From assembly GCA_003298465.1 (NCBI GenBank), contig QNGA01000003.1:310001-374000 (forward strand): a stretch of 64,000 nucleotides of DNA, in the 5' to 3' direction. The DNA comes from a halophilic archaeon (GTDB lineage: Archaea > Halobacteriota > Halobacteria > Halobacteriales > Haladaptataceae). How positions within the stretch are numbered: position 1 is the stretch's first letter; each line of letters opens with the position of its first letter. Below, in pieces: positions 35,211-44,221 of this stretch. A model generated the notes under the pieces. It worked only from the letters and a program-made list of their open reading frames with translations, did no database searches and was not told where the DNA came from. The position numbers and the translations under genes are program-made.

Positions 35211-36854
35211 ATGAGCGCTGACCGTGCCCCCCTGCAACGCGCGCTCGAACGCGGGGAGCAGGAGGGCGGTAGCGTGGAGTTCAAAGAGCGACTTACGAGA
35301 GAAATTCACCTGTCGGAGGGGCGCATGGAGAGCCTCGCCGCGCAACTGCGGCACCGCGTCCTCTCGGGCGACGGGGAGGCGACCTACGTCGTCGGCGTCA
35401 CGGACGACGGCGGCCTCGCGGGCATCGACCCCGAGGCGTTCTCCGAGTCGATGGACGTTCTCTCCCTGCTCGCCGAGGAGGCGGGCGCACACATCGAGGA
35501 CGTCCAGACGTGGGGCATCGACGACGAAACCGCGAACACCCGCGCGACGACCCGCGAGGAGAGCGACGGACTCGTCGGCGTCGCCACCATCCGCGAGGGC
35601 GCGGTGCTCGAAACCGACAGCGAACACATCGTCGTCGGGACGGCCGGCCACGTCGACCACGGCAAGTCGACCCTGGTGGGGAGCCTCGTCACGGGACAGT
35701 CCGACGACGGCGAGGGCGGGACGCGGGGGTACCTCGACGTGCAACCGCACGAGGTCGAGCGCGGGCTGAGCGCCGACCTCTCCTACGCCGTCTACGGCTT
35801 CGGCGAGGACGACCCGGTCCGGATGGACAACCCGCACCGCAAGACCGACCGCGCCCGGGTCGTCGAGGAGAGCGACCGCCTGGTCTCGTTCGTCGACACG
35901 GTCGGCCACGAACCGTGGCTGCGGACGACGATTCGCGGTCTCGTCGGCCAGAAACTCGACTACGGCCTGCTCACCGTCGCCGCCGACGACGGGCCGACGA
36001 AGACGACGCGGGAACACCTGGGCATCCTGCTGGCGACCGACCTGCCGACCATCGTCGCCATCACGAAGACCGACCTCGTCGACGACGACCGGGCGACGGA
36101 GGTCGAACGCGAGGTCGAGCGCCTGCTGCGCGACGTGGGCAAGACGCCGCTGCGCGTGGAACGTCACGGTATCGACGTCGCCATCGAGGAGATCAGCGAG
36201 GAGGTCGTCCCCGTGTTGACGACCAGCGCCGTGACGATGGAGGGACTGGACGACCTGGACGCGATGTTCGAGCGGTTGCCGAAGACGACCGCCGACAGCG
36301 GCCAGTTCCGGATGTACGTCGACCGCACCTACAGCGTCACCGGCGTCGGCGCGGTCGCCAGCGGCACCATCAACTCGGGGTCGGTCGAGGCGGGGGACGA
36401 ACTCCTGCTCGGACCGATGGCCGACGGCACGTTCCGCGAGGTGGAGGTGCGCTCCATCGAGATGCACTACCACCGCGTCGACGAGGCGAAGGCCGGCCGC
36501 ATCGTCGGCATCGCGCTCAAGGGGGTCAGGGAGGCCGACGTCGAGCGCGGGATGGTGCTGCTCCCGAGCGACGCCGACCCGACGCCCGTCCGCGAGTTCG
36601 AGGCCGAGGTGATGGTGCTCAACCACCCGACGCGCATCGGCACCGGCTACGAACCCGTCGTCCACCTCGAGACGATAAGCGAGGCCGCCGTCTTCGAACC
36701 GGAGGGCGGCCACCTGCTCCCCGGCGACCGCGGGACGACGACGGTCCGGTTCAAGTTCCACCCCTACCTCGTCGAGACGGGCCAGCGGTTCGTCTTCCGC
36801 GAGGGCCAGAGCAAGGGCGTCGGCACCGTGACCGACGTGACGCCCGTCGAGTAG
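35211..36854 (+). CDS. GTPBP1-like translational GTPase
   Basis: This 547-residue cytosolic GTPase is related to EF-Tu/eEF1A. An N-terminal domain of about 140 residues (VEFKERLTREIHLSEGRMES) precedes the G domain: G1 GTAGHVDHGKSTL near 146, G3 DTVGHEPWL, G4 TKTD. It is followed by two beta-barrel domains (GVGAVASGTINSG, LLPGDRGTTTVRFKF). This is the GTPBP1/GTPBP2 layout (COG5258), whose eukaryotic members aid ribosome rescue and mRNA decay. The archaeal role is untested. Starts at 35211, behind a TATA element. Confidence 0.88.
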   Translation: MSADRAPLQRALERGEQEGGSVEFKERLTREIHLSEGRMESLAAQLRHRVLSGDGEATYVVGVTDDGGLAGIDPEAFSESMDVLSLLAEEAGAHIEDVQTWGIDDETANTRATTREESDGLVGVATIREGAVLETDSEHIVVGTAGHVDHGKSTLVGSLVTGQSDDGEGGTRGYLDVQPHEVERGLSADLSYAVYGFGEDDPVRMDNPHRKTDRARVVEESDRLVSFVDTVGHEPWLRTTIRGLVGQKLDYGLLTVAADDGPTKTTREHLGILLATDLPTIVAITKTDLVDDDRATEVEREVERLLRDVGKTPLRVERHGIDVAIEEISEEVVPVLTTSAVTMEGLDDLDAMFERLPKTTADSGQFRMYVDRTYSVTGVGAVASGTINSGSVEAGDELLLGPMADGTFREVEVRSIEMHYHRVDEAKAGRIVGIALKGVREADVERGMVLLPSDADPTPVREFEAEVMVLNHPTRIGTGYEPVVHLETISEAAVFEPEGGHLLPGDRGTTTVRFKFHPYLVETGQRFVFREGQSKGVGTVTDVTPVE

Positions 36855-36932
36855 GCTCTCTCCCCCGGCGTTCGCGTCGCCGCCGGGTTTCTCTCCGCGC
36901 TCCCGAGCGACCTAGCCGCGTCTTCGTCGACT

Positions 36933-37610
36933 TCAGTCGCCGAGCCACGGCCGGTCGCCGAGCGGCCGCAGCGTCTCGAACGCGAAGTGCGGTTCTGGCT
37001 CCGGGACGACCGACGGGTCGGCGGGCACCCAGACCGACCGGAGGCCGGCGGCGTGTGCCCCGGCGACGTCGCTGTCGAGCGAGTTGCCGACGTGGACCGC
37101 CCGGTCGGGCGTCGACCCGAGTTCGGCGAGCGCGCGCTCGAACGGTTCCGGTTCGGGCTTCGCGGGGGCGTCGTGGCCCGCGAACACGACCGCTTCGACG
37201 CGGTCGTCGATGCCGAGCGCCGCCATCTTCGTGCGCTGCATCTCCGGTCCGCCGTTGGTGACGACGCCGACGGCGTGGTCGCGGGCGAGCGCTTCGAGCG
37301 TCTCGGACGCGCCCGGGCAGAACCGGACGCGCGAGTGGTCGCGCACGTCGGCGAACGCGTCGGCGACCGCCCGGCCCGTCTCCGCGCCGTGCCCGCTCTC
37401 CTCGGCGATGGCGGCGAAGCAGTTCGCCCGCAGTTCCGCGATCGTCTCCCCGTCCGTCAGGAACTCGTCGTACCGGGCGTGGTAGTCCGAAAGCTCGAAG
37501 AAGGGTTCGACGCCACACCGGTCGAACGACTCCGCGAGCACCTCGCGGGAGTCCTGTTCGTACTCGCAGAGCGTGTCGTCCAGGTCGAACAGCACGGTGT
37601 CGACGCTCAT
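36933..37610 (-). CDS. HAD-superfamily hydrolase
   Basis: This 225-residue cytosolic enzyme has motif I FDLDDTLCEYE at residue 7, motif II VVTNGGPE, motif III Lys in APAKPEPEPFE and motif IV VGNSLDSDVAGA. The helical cap follows motif I. The DDT form of motif I and the length fit the phosphoglycolate phosphatase / pyrimidine-nucleotidase-like branch, but the substrate is unknown. ATG at 37610. It shares no operon overlap with the next gene (94-bp gap). Confidence 0.85.
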   Translation of the reverse strand: MSVDTVLFDLDDTLCEYEQDSREVLAESFDRCGVEPFFELSDYHARYDEFLTDGETIAELRANCFAAIAEESGHGAETGRAVADAFADVRDHSRVRFCPGASETLEALARDHAVGVVTNGGPEMQRTKMAALGIDDRVEAVVFAGHDAPAKPEPEPFERALAELGSTPDRAVHVGNSLDSDVAGAHAAGLRSVWVPADPSVVPEPEPHFAFETLRPLGDRPWLGD

Positions 37611-37704
37611 CGCTCGGCGGTACGGACCGGACCGACAAAAACGGGGACGTCGCGGAACCGTCCCGTCGCGCCGACGAACGCTCGGACGCGGGCCTCGAAT
37701 CCGG

Positions 37705-38187
37705 CTACGACCGCCGATAGCCGTCGCCGGTCCGCTCCGCGAGGTCCAGCAGGACCGCCCACTCCAGCACGTTCTCGACGCGCTCGCGCCACACGTCCTC
37801 GACGCGGCTCGGGTCCTTGTGGTGCTCCCAGGTCGGAATCTCGTCGCGGAACCGCTCGAACGCCTCGTTCGCGTCGAGCGGCCCGTCGGCGAGCAGGTCG
37901 AGCAGCCGCTCCGCGCCGTAGACGCGCGCCTCGAACGACGCCGCCAGCGCGTCGCGCTCCGGGTCGCGGCGCGTGCGCGCGAACCCCGTCCGGGTCTCCT
38001 CGGCGAGTTCCAGCGCCCGCAGGAAGGTGAGCCACGTCCGGGCCGCGTCCCGGCTGTCGAAGCCGACCCGGTCCATCAGGCGTGCACAGCAGTCGTCCTC
38101 GTTCTCGGGCACCAGCGGGACGGCGCGCTGGGCGTCCGCGACGAACGCGAGGTCCGCGGGCGGTTCGGGGACGAGTTTGAACCTCAC
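37705..38187 (-). CDS. Conserved protein translationally coupled to mch
   Basis: This 160-residue helical acidic protein starts at GTG 38187, which overlaps the stop of mch (GTGA). It begins VRFKLVPEPPADLAFVADAQ, has a Cys pair in NEDDCCARLMDR and several long helices (TWLTFLRALELAEETRTGF). A family is not recognised. Coupling to mch suggests a role in one-carbon metabolism or Mch stability, but no domain supports a function. Confidence 0.72.
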   Translation of the reverse strand: MRFKLVPEPPADLAFVADAQRAVPLVPENEDDCCARLMDRVGFDSRDAARTWLTFLRALELAEETRTGFARTRRDPERDALAASFEARVYGAERLLDLLADGPLDANEAFERFRDEIPTWEHHKDPSRVEDVWRERVENVLEWAVLLDLAERTGDGYRRS

Positions 38188-39116
38188 AGCTCGAAGCTCT
38201 CGGCCAGCAGCTCCTCGTCGGTCTCGCCGAGGACGTGCGTCGGGCCGCCGACCACGTCGACGGTCACCTTCGCCGGGGCGAACACACTCGCCGGAATCTC
38301 CTCGAACTCCCAGTCGGCGTCGTCGAAGAACCGCTCGAACGGCGTGCCGTACTCGTCGGCGGCGGTCGAGGGCAGTTCGTCGAACCTGTCGAACTCCTCG
38401 CGCACGGTGAGGTGGGCGCGACCGCCGTACGCCAGCGCGTCGTTCGTCCGGCCGATGGCGGTCTCGTCGTCGCCGGCGACGGGCGCGACCGGCGCGGTCC
38501 CCGAGACGGAGACGATATCGAGCGGATCGTAACCGAGTTCGGTGAGGCGGAAGGCCGCGAGTTCGCCGACCCGCGACGCGACGTTGACGCTCCCGGTGAG
38601 GCTGGCGGTGGAGAACGTCGGCAGGAAGACGGACCCCGTCTCGACGCCCGCGAGGTCGGCCACGTGCTCGGCGACCGCGTCGCCCGGCAGTTCGTCGGAC
38701 TCGACGGCCAGCACGGCGAACTCGAAGGTGTCGGTGTAGCCGACGCGCTGGAACTCCTCCTCCTCGGCGACCAGCGCGCGGGCCGGGCCGCTGCCCAGTC
38801 CCTCGAACCCCTCGACGCCGAGTTCCCAGCCCGCCTTCTGGGAGCACAGCAGCGCCAGCGCGGGGTGGTCGGTCGAGAGTTCGACGTACTGCAGCGGCGC
38901 GCCCGCCACCTCGTCCATCCGGGTCTGGACCGTGGCCAGGCCCGCGGTCTGGAGTTCCGCGAGCAGGAGGCCGGCCTCGACGCCGCCGTCCGTCTCCACG
39001 CCGAAATCGAGCACCGTCGCCTCCGAGTCGAGTTCGTAGGCGGCGACGTTCAGTTCCTCAGCGAAGTCGATGGCCTCGTCGACGAGTTCGAGGGCCATCC
39101 GGTTGAGACTCTCCAT
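38184..39116 (-). CDS. mch: Methenyltetrahydromethanopterin cyclohydrolase
   Basis: This 310-residue enzyme interconverts methenyl- and formyl-pterin in C1 metabolism. Family motifs seen: MALELVDEAIDFAEELNV, STDHPALALLCSQKAGWEL, GSGPARAL, and the C-terminal FAPAKVTVDVVGGPTHVLGE. Length is close to the methanogen enzyme. Haloarchaea are not methanogens, so the cofactor here may be tetrahydrofolate or a pterin remnant (inference). TATA-like tttacc lies on the minus strand at 39139-39144, 23-28 nt upstream. The downstream gene overlaps by 4 nt. Confidence 0.9.
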   Translation of the reverse strand: MESLNRMALELVDEAIDFAEELNVAAYELDSEATVLDFGVETDGGVEAGLLLAELQTAGLATVQTRMDEVAGAPLQYVELSTDHPALALLCSQKAGWELGVEGFEGLGSGPARALVAEEEEFQRVGYTDTFEFAVLAVESDELPGDAVAEHVADLAGVETGSVFLPTFSTASLTGSVNVASRVGELAAFRLTELGYDPLDIVSVSGTAPVAPVAGDDETAIGRTNDALAYGGRAHLTVREEFDRFDELPSTAADEYGTPFERFFDDADWEFEEIPASVFAPAKVTVDVVGGPTHVLGETDEELLAESFEL

Positions 39117-39368
39117 GGGTCCGGATTGGGCGTCGCACGGTAAACCGTTTGCCAGTCCTCTCGCTCGCGGCGCACCTCGCGACCGACCCCTCGACGGCGC
39201 TGACGTCCCCCGGGGCGCGACCCGCGCTCTCGCCCTCGCCCGTCGCACGGACCGTCGACGTTCGCTGCGGGGTAACGAGACGCCGAGGTCGAGCGACGGA
39301 GCCGACGCCGGGGGACCGTCGGTCTCCGAAGCGACGGGTCAAAGTCGCCCGCGCGCGAACCGAGCGGT

Positions 39369-40097
39369 ATGCATCTCGTCGAAGCGCTGGGGGCCGACGG
39401 CGGCGTCGTCTCCGTCGTCGGCGCGGGCGGAAAGAAGACGACGCTGTACGCGCTCGCGGAGCGGACGGACAGGGCGGTGGTCACCGCGACGGTCCGAATC
39501 CCGATATTCGACGAACGCGTCGCCGACGTCGTCGTGACGGACGCTCCCCGTACGGCGGTCGAGGACGCGACGGCGTGGCCGCTCGGCGTCGTCCCCGAAC
39601 GGGAGCGGTCGGACCGATATCGGGGGTACGACCCGGCGACCGTCACCGCGCTCGGCGACGACTCTCCCGCCGACGTCGTCCTCGTGAAGGCGGACGGTGC
39701 GCGGACCCGCTTGCTCAAGGCCCCGGACCGGAACGAACCCCAGATTCCGGCGGTCACCGACACCGTCGTTCCCGTCGCGAGCGCGCGAGTCGTCGGGAAG
39801 CCCCTCGGCGCCGAACACGTCCACCGGCCGGAACTGGTCGCGGAACTGACCGGGCGGGCGGAGGGCGAGCGGATTCGGCCCGTCGACGTCGCGACCGTCC
39901 TGGCGAGCGAACGGGGCGGCCGCAAGCGCGTCCCCGACGGTGCGACCGTCGTGCCCGTCGTGAACATGGTCGACGACGCCGACCTCGAAGCGACCGGTCG
40001 GGAAGTAGCGCGAGCGGTGCTGGAACGGGCTGACGTTCCGCGGGTCGTCCTCGCCCGCATGGTCGCGCCGGAACCGGTCGTCGCCGTCGTGGACTAG
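39369..40097 (+). CDS. yqeC: YqeC-type molybdenum hydroxylase accessory protein
   Basis: This 242-residue protein has a P-loop-like VVGAGGKKTTLYALAER at 16-32, DVVLVKADGARTRLLKAP and VGKPLGAEHVHRPELVAELTG. These match the YqeC family (putative selenium-dependent hydroxylase accessory protein). In bacteria YqeC genes sit with molybdenum hydroxylases and a selenium-transfer gene. Here it faces mobA, their stop codons overlapping by 4 bp, and lies near formate dehydrogenase. No selenium gene is seen in the window, so the role may be general Mo cofactor maturation. Confidence 0.82.
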   Translation: MHLVEALGADGGVVSVVGAGGKKTTLYALAERTDRAVVTATVRIPIFDERVADVVVTDAPRTAVEDATAWPLGVVPERERSDRYRGYDPATVTALGDDSPADVVLVKADGARTRLLKAPDRNEPQIPAVTDTVVPVASARVVGKPLGAEHVHRPELVAELTGRAEGERIRPVDVATVLASERGGRKRVPDGATVVPVVNMVDDADLEATGREVARAVLERADVPRVVLARMVAPEPVVAVVD

Positions 40098-40702
40098 AAG
40101 CGAGCCGCCGCCGCCTCGAACTCCTCGCGCGTGTTGACGTTCTCGAAGCTGTCGAGGCCGCCGTGCTCGCGGGCCTCGTCTTCGCCGACGACGACGTAGT
40201 CCAGGTCGAACAGCGGCTCGATTATCTTGTGCTCGCCGCGGTCGAGGGCGGCGTCGCACGCCGCCGCCATCGGTTCGGCGCGGTAGACCGCGTGCGTCGT
40301 CTGGAACCACTGGTCGTCGAGTTGCGGGACGGCGGCGTCGTGGCCGCTCGCCCGGTCGAAGAGGTGCTCGACCAGTTCCCGGTTCACGAACGGCATGTCG
40401 CAGGCGACGACGAACGCGTAGGTCTCGTCGACCGCGTGGAGGCCCGTCCGGATACCGGCCATCGGCCCCCGGTCCGGTTCGTCGTCCTCGGCGAACCGAA
40501 CCGGTCGATCGTACCCGGAAAGCGCCGCGCGCAGCGAGTCCGTCTGCTCGCGTCGACAGTTGACGACCAGTTCGTCGACCGCGCTCTCGAGTTCGTCGGC
40601 GACCCGGCGAATCATCGGAACGCCGGCGAGTTCGGCGACGGCCTTGTCCCCTTCTCCGAAGCGAGTCGACTGTCCGCCCGCCACGACGAGTCCGGCAGCC
40701 AT
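40094..40702 (-). CDS. mobA: Molybdenum cofactor guanylyltransferase MobA
   Basis: This 202-residue nucleotidyltransferase attaches GMP to Mo-molybdopterin to give the bis-MGD cofactor needed by DMSO-reductase-family enzymes such as the neighbouring formate dehydrogenase. Motifs: GLVVAGGQSTRFGEGDKAV at 4-22 (GTP-binding LxxGxSxRMGxDK form), EDDEPDRGPMAGIRTGL and VACDMPFVNREL with the Mg-binding Asp. ATG at 40702. It is convergent with yqeC and just downstream of fdhA on the same strand (84 bp). Confidence 0.9.
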   Translation of the reverse strand: MAAGLVVAGGQSTRFGEGDKAVAELAGVPMIRRVADELESAVDELVVNCRREQTDSLRAALSGYDRPVRFAEDDEPDRGPMAGIRTGLHAVDETYAFVVACDMPFVNRELVEHLFDRASGHDAAVPQLDDQWFQTTHAVYRAEPMAAACDAALDRGEHKIIEPLFDLDYVVVGEDEAREHGGLDSFENVNTREEFEAAAARF

Positions 40703-40786
40703 GGTCCAGGGTACGTCGTCGCCGCCAAAATAAACCGTGCTCGCTCTCGACGACGGGGACGGCGTCCGCGAAGGGTGGACGACGCC

Positions 40787-43700
40787 TCAGTCGTCGCCCG
40801 CCAGGGTGTCCGAGTCGGAGTCCGACCGACCGCCGGCCAGTTCGTCGGGCGACGTCGGCTCCCGGTCGGGGTCAGCTCCGAGCGGCCGGACCTGGACGTT
40901 CGTCACCTTGTACTGCGGAATCTTGCTCGTCGGGTCGAACTCCTCCTTGGTCAACATGTTGACGGCACCGTGGACGAAGTGCATCGGGATGAACAGCACG
41001 TCCGGCCCCGACGTCTCCTCGACGTTCGCCTTCACCACGATGTCGCCCTGCTCGGACTCGACGCCGACGTACTCCCCGTCCGCGACGCCGAGTCGCTCGG
41101 CCGCGTCCGGGTGGACGGTGACGAAGCTCTCGGGGACGTGTCGCATCGACGTCTGTACCCGGCGGGTCATCGACCCGGTGTGCCAGTGGTAGAGCACGCG
41201 TCCGGTGGTGAGCGTGAACGGATACTCCTCCGTGGGGGCGGGCATCTGCTCGTCGGGCAGTTCGGACGGGACGAACCGCGCCTTCCCGTCGTCGAAGTTG
41301 AACTCGTCCTCGTAGAGGTACGGCGTCCCGGGGTGGTCCTCGTCCCAGCACGGCCACTGGAGGCCGTCCTCCTTCTCCTCCAGGCGTTCGTGGGTGACGC
41401 CGCCGTAGATGGGTGCGAGTTCGCTTATCTCGTCCATCACGTCGGCGGGGCTCCCGTAGTCCCAGTCGACGCCGAGTCGACCGGCGAGGTCCTGCAGGAT
41501 GGCGGCGTCCGTGCGAGCCTCGCCCGGGGACTCGACGGCCGGCCGGACGAGTTGCACTCGCCGTTCGGTGTTCGTGATGGTGCCGTACTTCTCGGCGAGC
41601 GAGGCCGCCGGCAACACCACGTCCGCGTGCTCGGCCGTCTCGGTCATGAACAGCTCCTGGACGACGAGGAAGTCGAGCGCCTCCAGCGCCTCGCCGGCGT
41701 GTTCGAGGTCCGGCTCGGAGACCGCGGGGTTCTCGCCGACGATGTACATCCCGTGCAGGTCGGTGTTGTCGGGGGTGTACCCCTCTTCGGCGCTCGGGTC
41801 GTCGGTGCCGCGCTCCTGCTCGGCGGACTCGTCCCCGCCGTACGCGTCGTCACCCTCCCCGCCGGAGACGGTCTCCTCGACGTCCGGGATGGCGCTGAAC
41901 ATCTCGGTGATGCGGAGACCGACCTCGTCCGGCGGACGGACGCCCCACGCCTCCTCGAACTTGTCGAGCACGTCGTCGTCGTCGACGGGCTGGTAGCCCG
42001 GGAGGTTGTTCGGAATCGGCCCCATGTCGCCGCCGCCGCCCTGCACGTTGTTCTGGCCCCGGAACGGCGACAGCCCGGAGCGCGGCTTGCCGAGGTGGCC
42101 ACAGAGCAGCGCCAGGTTGGCGATGGCGAGCGCGTTGCGCGTTCCGTGCGCGTGCTGAGTCAGTCCCATCGCCCAGCCGTAGACGCAGGTGTCCGCCTTC
42201 GCGATGGTCTCGGCAGCGTTCTTCAGTTCCGTCGGCGGAACGTCCGTCGCCTCCTCGACGACCTCGGGCGTGTACGGCTCGACGGCCTCCTTCAGTTCGT
42301 CGAAGTGCCTGGTCCGTTCGTCGACGAACTCCTCGTCGTGGAGGCCCTCCTCGACGATGTGGCGCATCATCCCGTTGAGCCAGGCGATGTCCGCGCCGGG
42401 CTTCGTCCGACTGTACTGGTCGGCGTGCTCGGCGATGGTCGTCTCCCGCGGGTCGAACACGAACAGGTCCGCGCCGTCGCGGACGTTCTGGACGATGCGG
42501 GTCGCCAGCACGGGGTGGCTCTCGGTCGTGTTCGACCCGGTGATGAGATAGCAGTCGGTCTCGCCGACGTCCTCGTTGATGCGGTTCGTCATCGCGCCGT
42601 AGCCCACGGTCTCCTTCAGCGCGGCGACGGTCGAGGAGTGACAGAGCCGCGTGCAGTTGTCCACGTGCGGCGTCCCCAACACCTGCCGGGCGAACTTCTG
42701 GGCGAGGAAGTTCTCCTCGTTGGTCGCCTTGGAGGAGGACGTGACCGCCAGCGAGTCCTCGCCGTGCTCGTCGCGGAGTTCGGTCAGTCGGTCGGCGACG
42801 CGGTCCAGCGCCTCGTCCCACGACGCCTCGCGGAACTCCCCGTCCTCCTTGACGAGCGGCGTCGTCAGTCGCTCGTCGGAGTCGACGAAGTCGTAGCCGA
42901 ACTTCCCCTTCACGCAGGTCGAGAAGTCGTTCGCGGGCGTCTCCTCGGGGTCGGCCGGGCGGACGCCCAGCACCTCCTCGCCCTTCCCGTACAGCTTGAA
43001 CCGGCAGCCGACGCCGCAGTAGGTGCAGGTCGTGTCGGCCACCGTGAGGTCGCGCTTTCGACCCCTGCTGACGACCTCCGCTGCGTCGAACATCTGCCCG
43101 ACGGTGAGCGACTCCTCGGCGAGCCCCTCCGCGGTGTGCTCGACGGTTTCGAGCGTCTTGTCGGTGGCCTCCTTCGACAGCTCCGACGCCCGGCGCTTGG
43201 CCTTCTGCATGAACGCCGCGACCCCGGACGTCTCCTCCGCGTCGGTTCGGACCGAACCGCTCTCGCTCTTCATCTCCGGCACGTCGCGGTTCGGCACCTC
43301 GGCCGTGTCGGCCGTCTCGACGGGCTCGCTCTCCCGCACCGTCCCGATTGAGTTCTTCTGGGTGAAGCCGGGGAGCGGGATGGTCGTCGCGTCCGTGAGC
43401 CCCTCCTCGACGAGCGACCCCGTCGGACAGACGGTGACGCAGTGGCCGCACGAGATGCAGGTCGACTCCTCCATCGTCTCGGCCTCGGGCTTCTGGAAGT
43501 CGATGTGGACGTCGTCGCCCTTCCCCGACATCCGGAGGACGCCCGCGTTCTGGACGTCGTTGCACGCCTCGACGCAGCGATTGCAGAGGATGCACTTGTT
43601 GCGGTCGATCTGGATGACCGACGTGTCGTCGAGGGGCGCGTACGCGTCGCGGTCGTCGAACACGCCGTACCGCGGCTCGTTCACGCCGTGCTCGATGGCG

Positions 43701-44221
43701 GTGTCCTGGAGCTCGCAGCGGCCGTTCTGTCCGCAGGTCGTACACCGCAGGTTGTGGTTCGCGAGGACGAGGTCGAGGTTGACGTCGCGCGCCTCCTCCG
43801 CGTCGGTCGCGTCGGTCTTCACGTCGAGGCCGTCCTCGGCCGGGAAGCTGCAGGCCGGGACGACGCCGTACTCGTCGGTCTCGACCATGCAGGTCCGGCA
43901 CGTGCCGCGCGGTCCGACGTTCTCGGCCTGCTCAGTGTCGCGGTCGTAGTAACACAGCGCCGGGACGTCGGACTCGGTGTCGAGCGTCTCGATGGCGTCG
44001 ATGAGCGTCGACCCCGGCGCGACGGCGACGGGTTCGTCGTCGACCGTCACCGTCGTCATGCCGTCGTCGTCGGCGGACCCGACATCGGGGTCGTTCGCCG
44101 TTCCGGTGCGGAAGTCCTCGGTCAGCGGCGTGCTCGACCGGGGGTCGTCTACGTCCGGGACGCCGGGCGTCGCTTCCGTGGGACTGTGCTCGGTCGGTCC
44201 GGGGGAGTCCTCCTTGCTCAT
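40787..44221 (-). CDS. fdhA: Formate dehydrogenase catalytic subunit (Mo/W-bis-MGD) with NuoG-like N-terminus
   Basis: This 1144-residue enzyme is predicted to oxidise formate to CO2. Residues about 56-130 are a 2Fe-2S domain (Cys90, 108, 111, 124). His156/Cys160/163/169 forms a His-Cys3 4Fe-4S cluster, and Cys210/213/216/220 with Cys255/258/261/265 two ferredoxin clusters. A linker of about 115 residues precedes the molybdopterin domain with CTYCGVGC and Cys436. The Mo/W ligand is Cys527 in NCTRLCHSS, where other FDHs may have selenocysteine. The C-terminal domain holds GRVLYHWHTGSMTRR. ATG at 44221 overlaps the stop of the NuoF-like gene. Confidence 0.92.
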   Translation of the reverse strand: MSKEDSPGPTEHSPTEATPGVPDVDDPRSSTPLTEDFRTGTANDPDVGSADDDGMTTVTVDDEPVAVAPGSTLIDAIETLDTESDVPALCYYDRDTEQAENVGPRGTCRTCMVETDEYGVVPACSFPAEDGLDVKTDATDAEEARDVNLDLVLANHNLRCTTCGQNGRCELQDTAIEHGVNEPRYGVFDDRDAYAPLDDTSVIQIDRNKCILCNRCVEACNDVQNAGVLRMSGKGDDVHIDFQKPEAETMEESTCISCGHCVTVCPTGSLVEEGLTDATTIPLPGFTQKNSIGTVRESEPVETADTAEVPNRDVPEMKSESGSVRTDAEETSGVAAFMQKAKRRASELSKEATDKTLETVEHTAEGLAEESLTVGQMFDAAEVVSRGRKRDLTVADTTCTYCGVGCRFKLYGKGEEVLGVRPADPEETPANDFSTCVKGKFGYDFVDSDERLTTPLVKEDGEFREASWDEALDRVADRLTELRDEHGEDSLAVTSSSKATNEENFLAQKFARQVLGTPHVDNCTRLCHSSTVAALKETVGYGAMTNRINEDVGETDCYLITGSNTTESHPVLATRIVQNVRDGADLFVFDPRETTIAEHADQYSRTKPGADIAWLNGMMRHIVEEGLHDEEFVDERTRHFDELKEAVEPYTPEVVEEATDVPPTELKNAAETIAKADTCVYGWAMGLTQHAHGTRNALAIANLALLCGHLGKPRSGLSPFRGQNNVQGGGGDMGPIPNNLPGYQPVDDDDVLDKFEEAWGVRPPDEVGLRITEMFSAIPDVEETVSGGEGDDAYGGDESAEQERGTDDPSAEEGYTPDNTDLHGMYIVGENPAVSEPDLEHAGEALEALDFLVVQELFMTETAEHADVVLPAASLAEKYGTITNTERRVQLVRPAVESPGEARTDAAILQDLAGRLGVDWDYGSPADVMDEISELAPIYGGVTHERLEEKEDGLQWPCWDEDHPGTPYLYEDEFNFDDGKARFVPSELPDEQMPAPTEEYPFTLTTGRVLYHWHTGSMTRRVQTSMRHVPESFVTVHPDAAERLGVADGEYVGVESEQGDIVVKANVEETSGPDVLFIPMHFVHGAVNMLTKEEFDPTSKIPQYKVTNVQVRPLGADPDREPTSPDELAGGRSDSDSDTLAGDD

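Noticed and set aside
40163..43351. 1062-codon frame on the plus strand opposite fdhA
   Set aside because: Arg/Val/Asp/Glu-rich readout typical of antisense frames in GC-rich DNA; the minus-strand frame carries all the formate dehydrogenase motifs.
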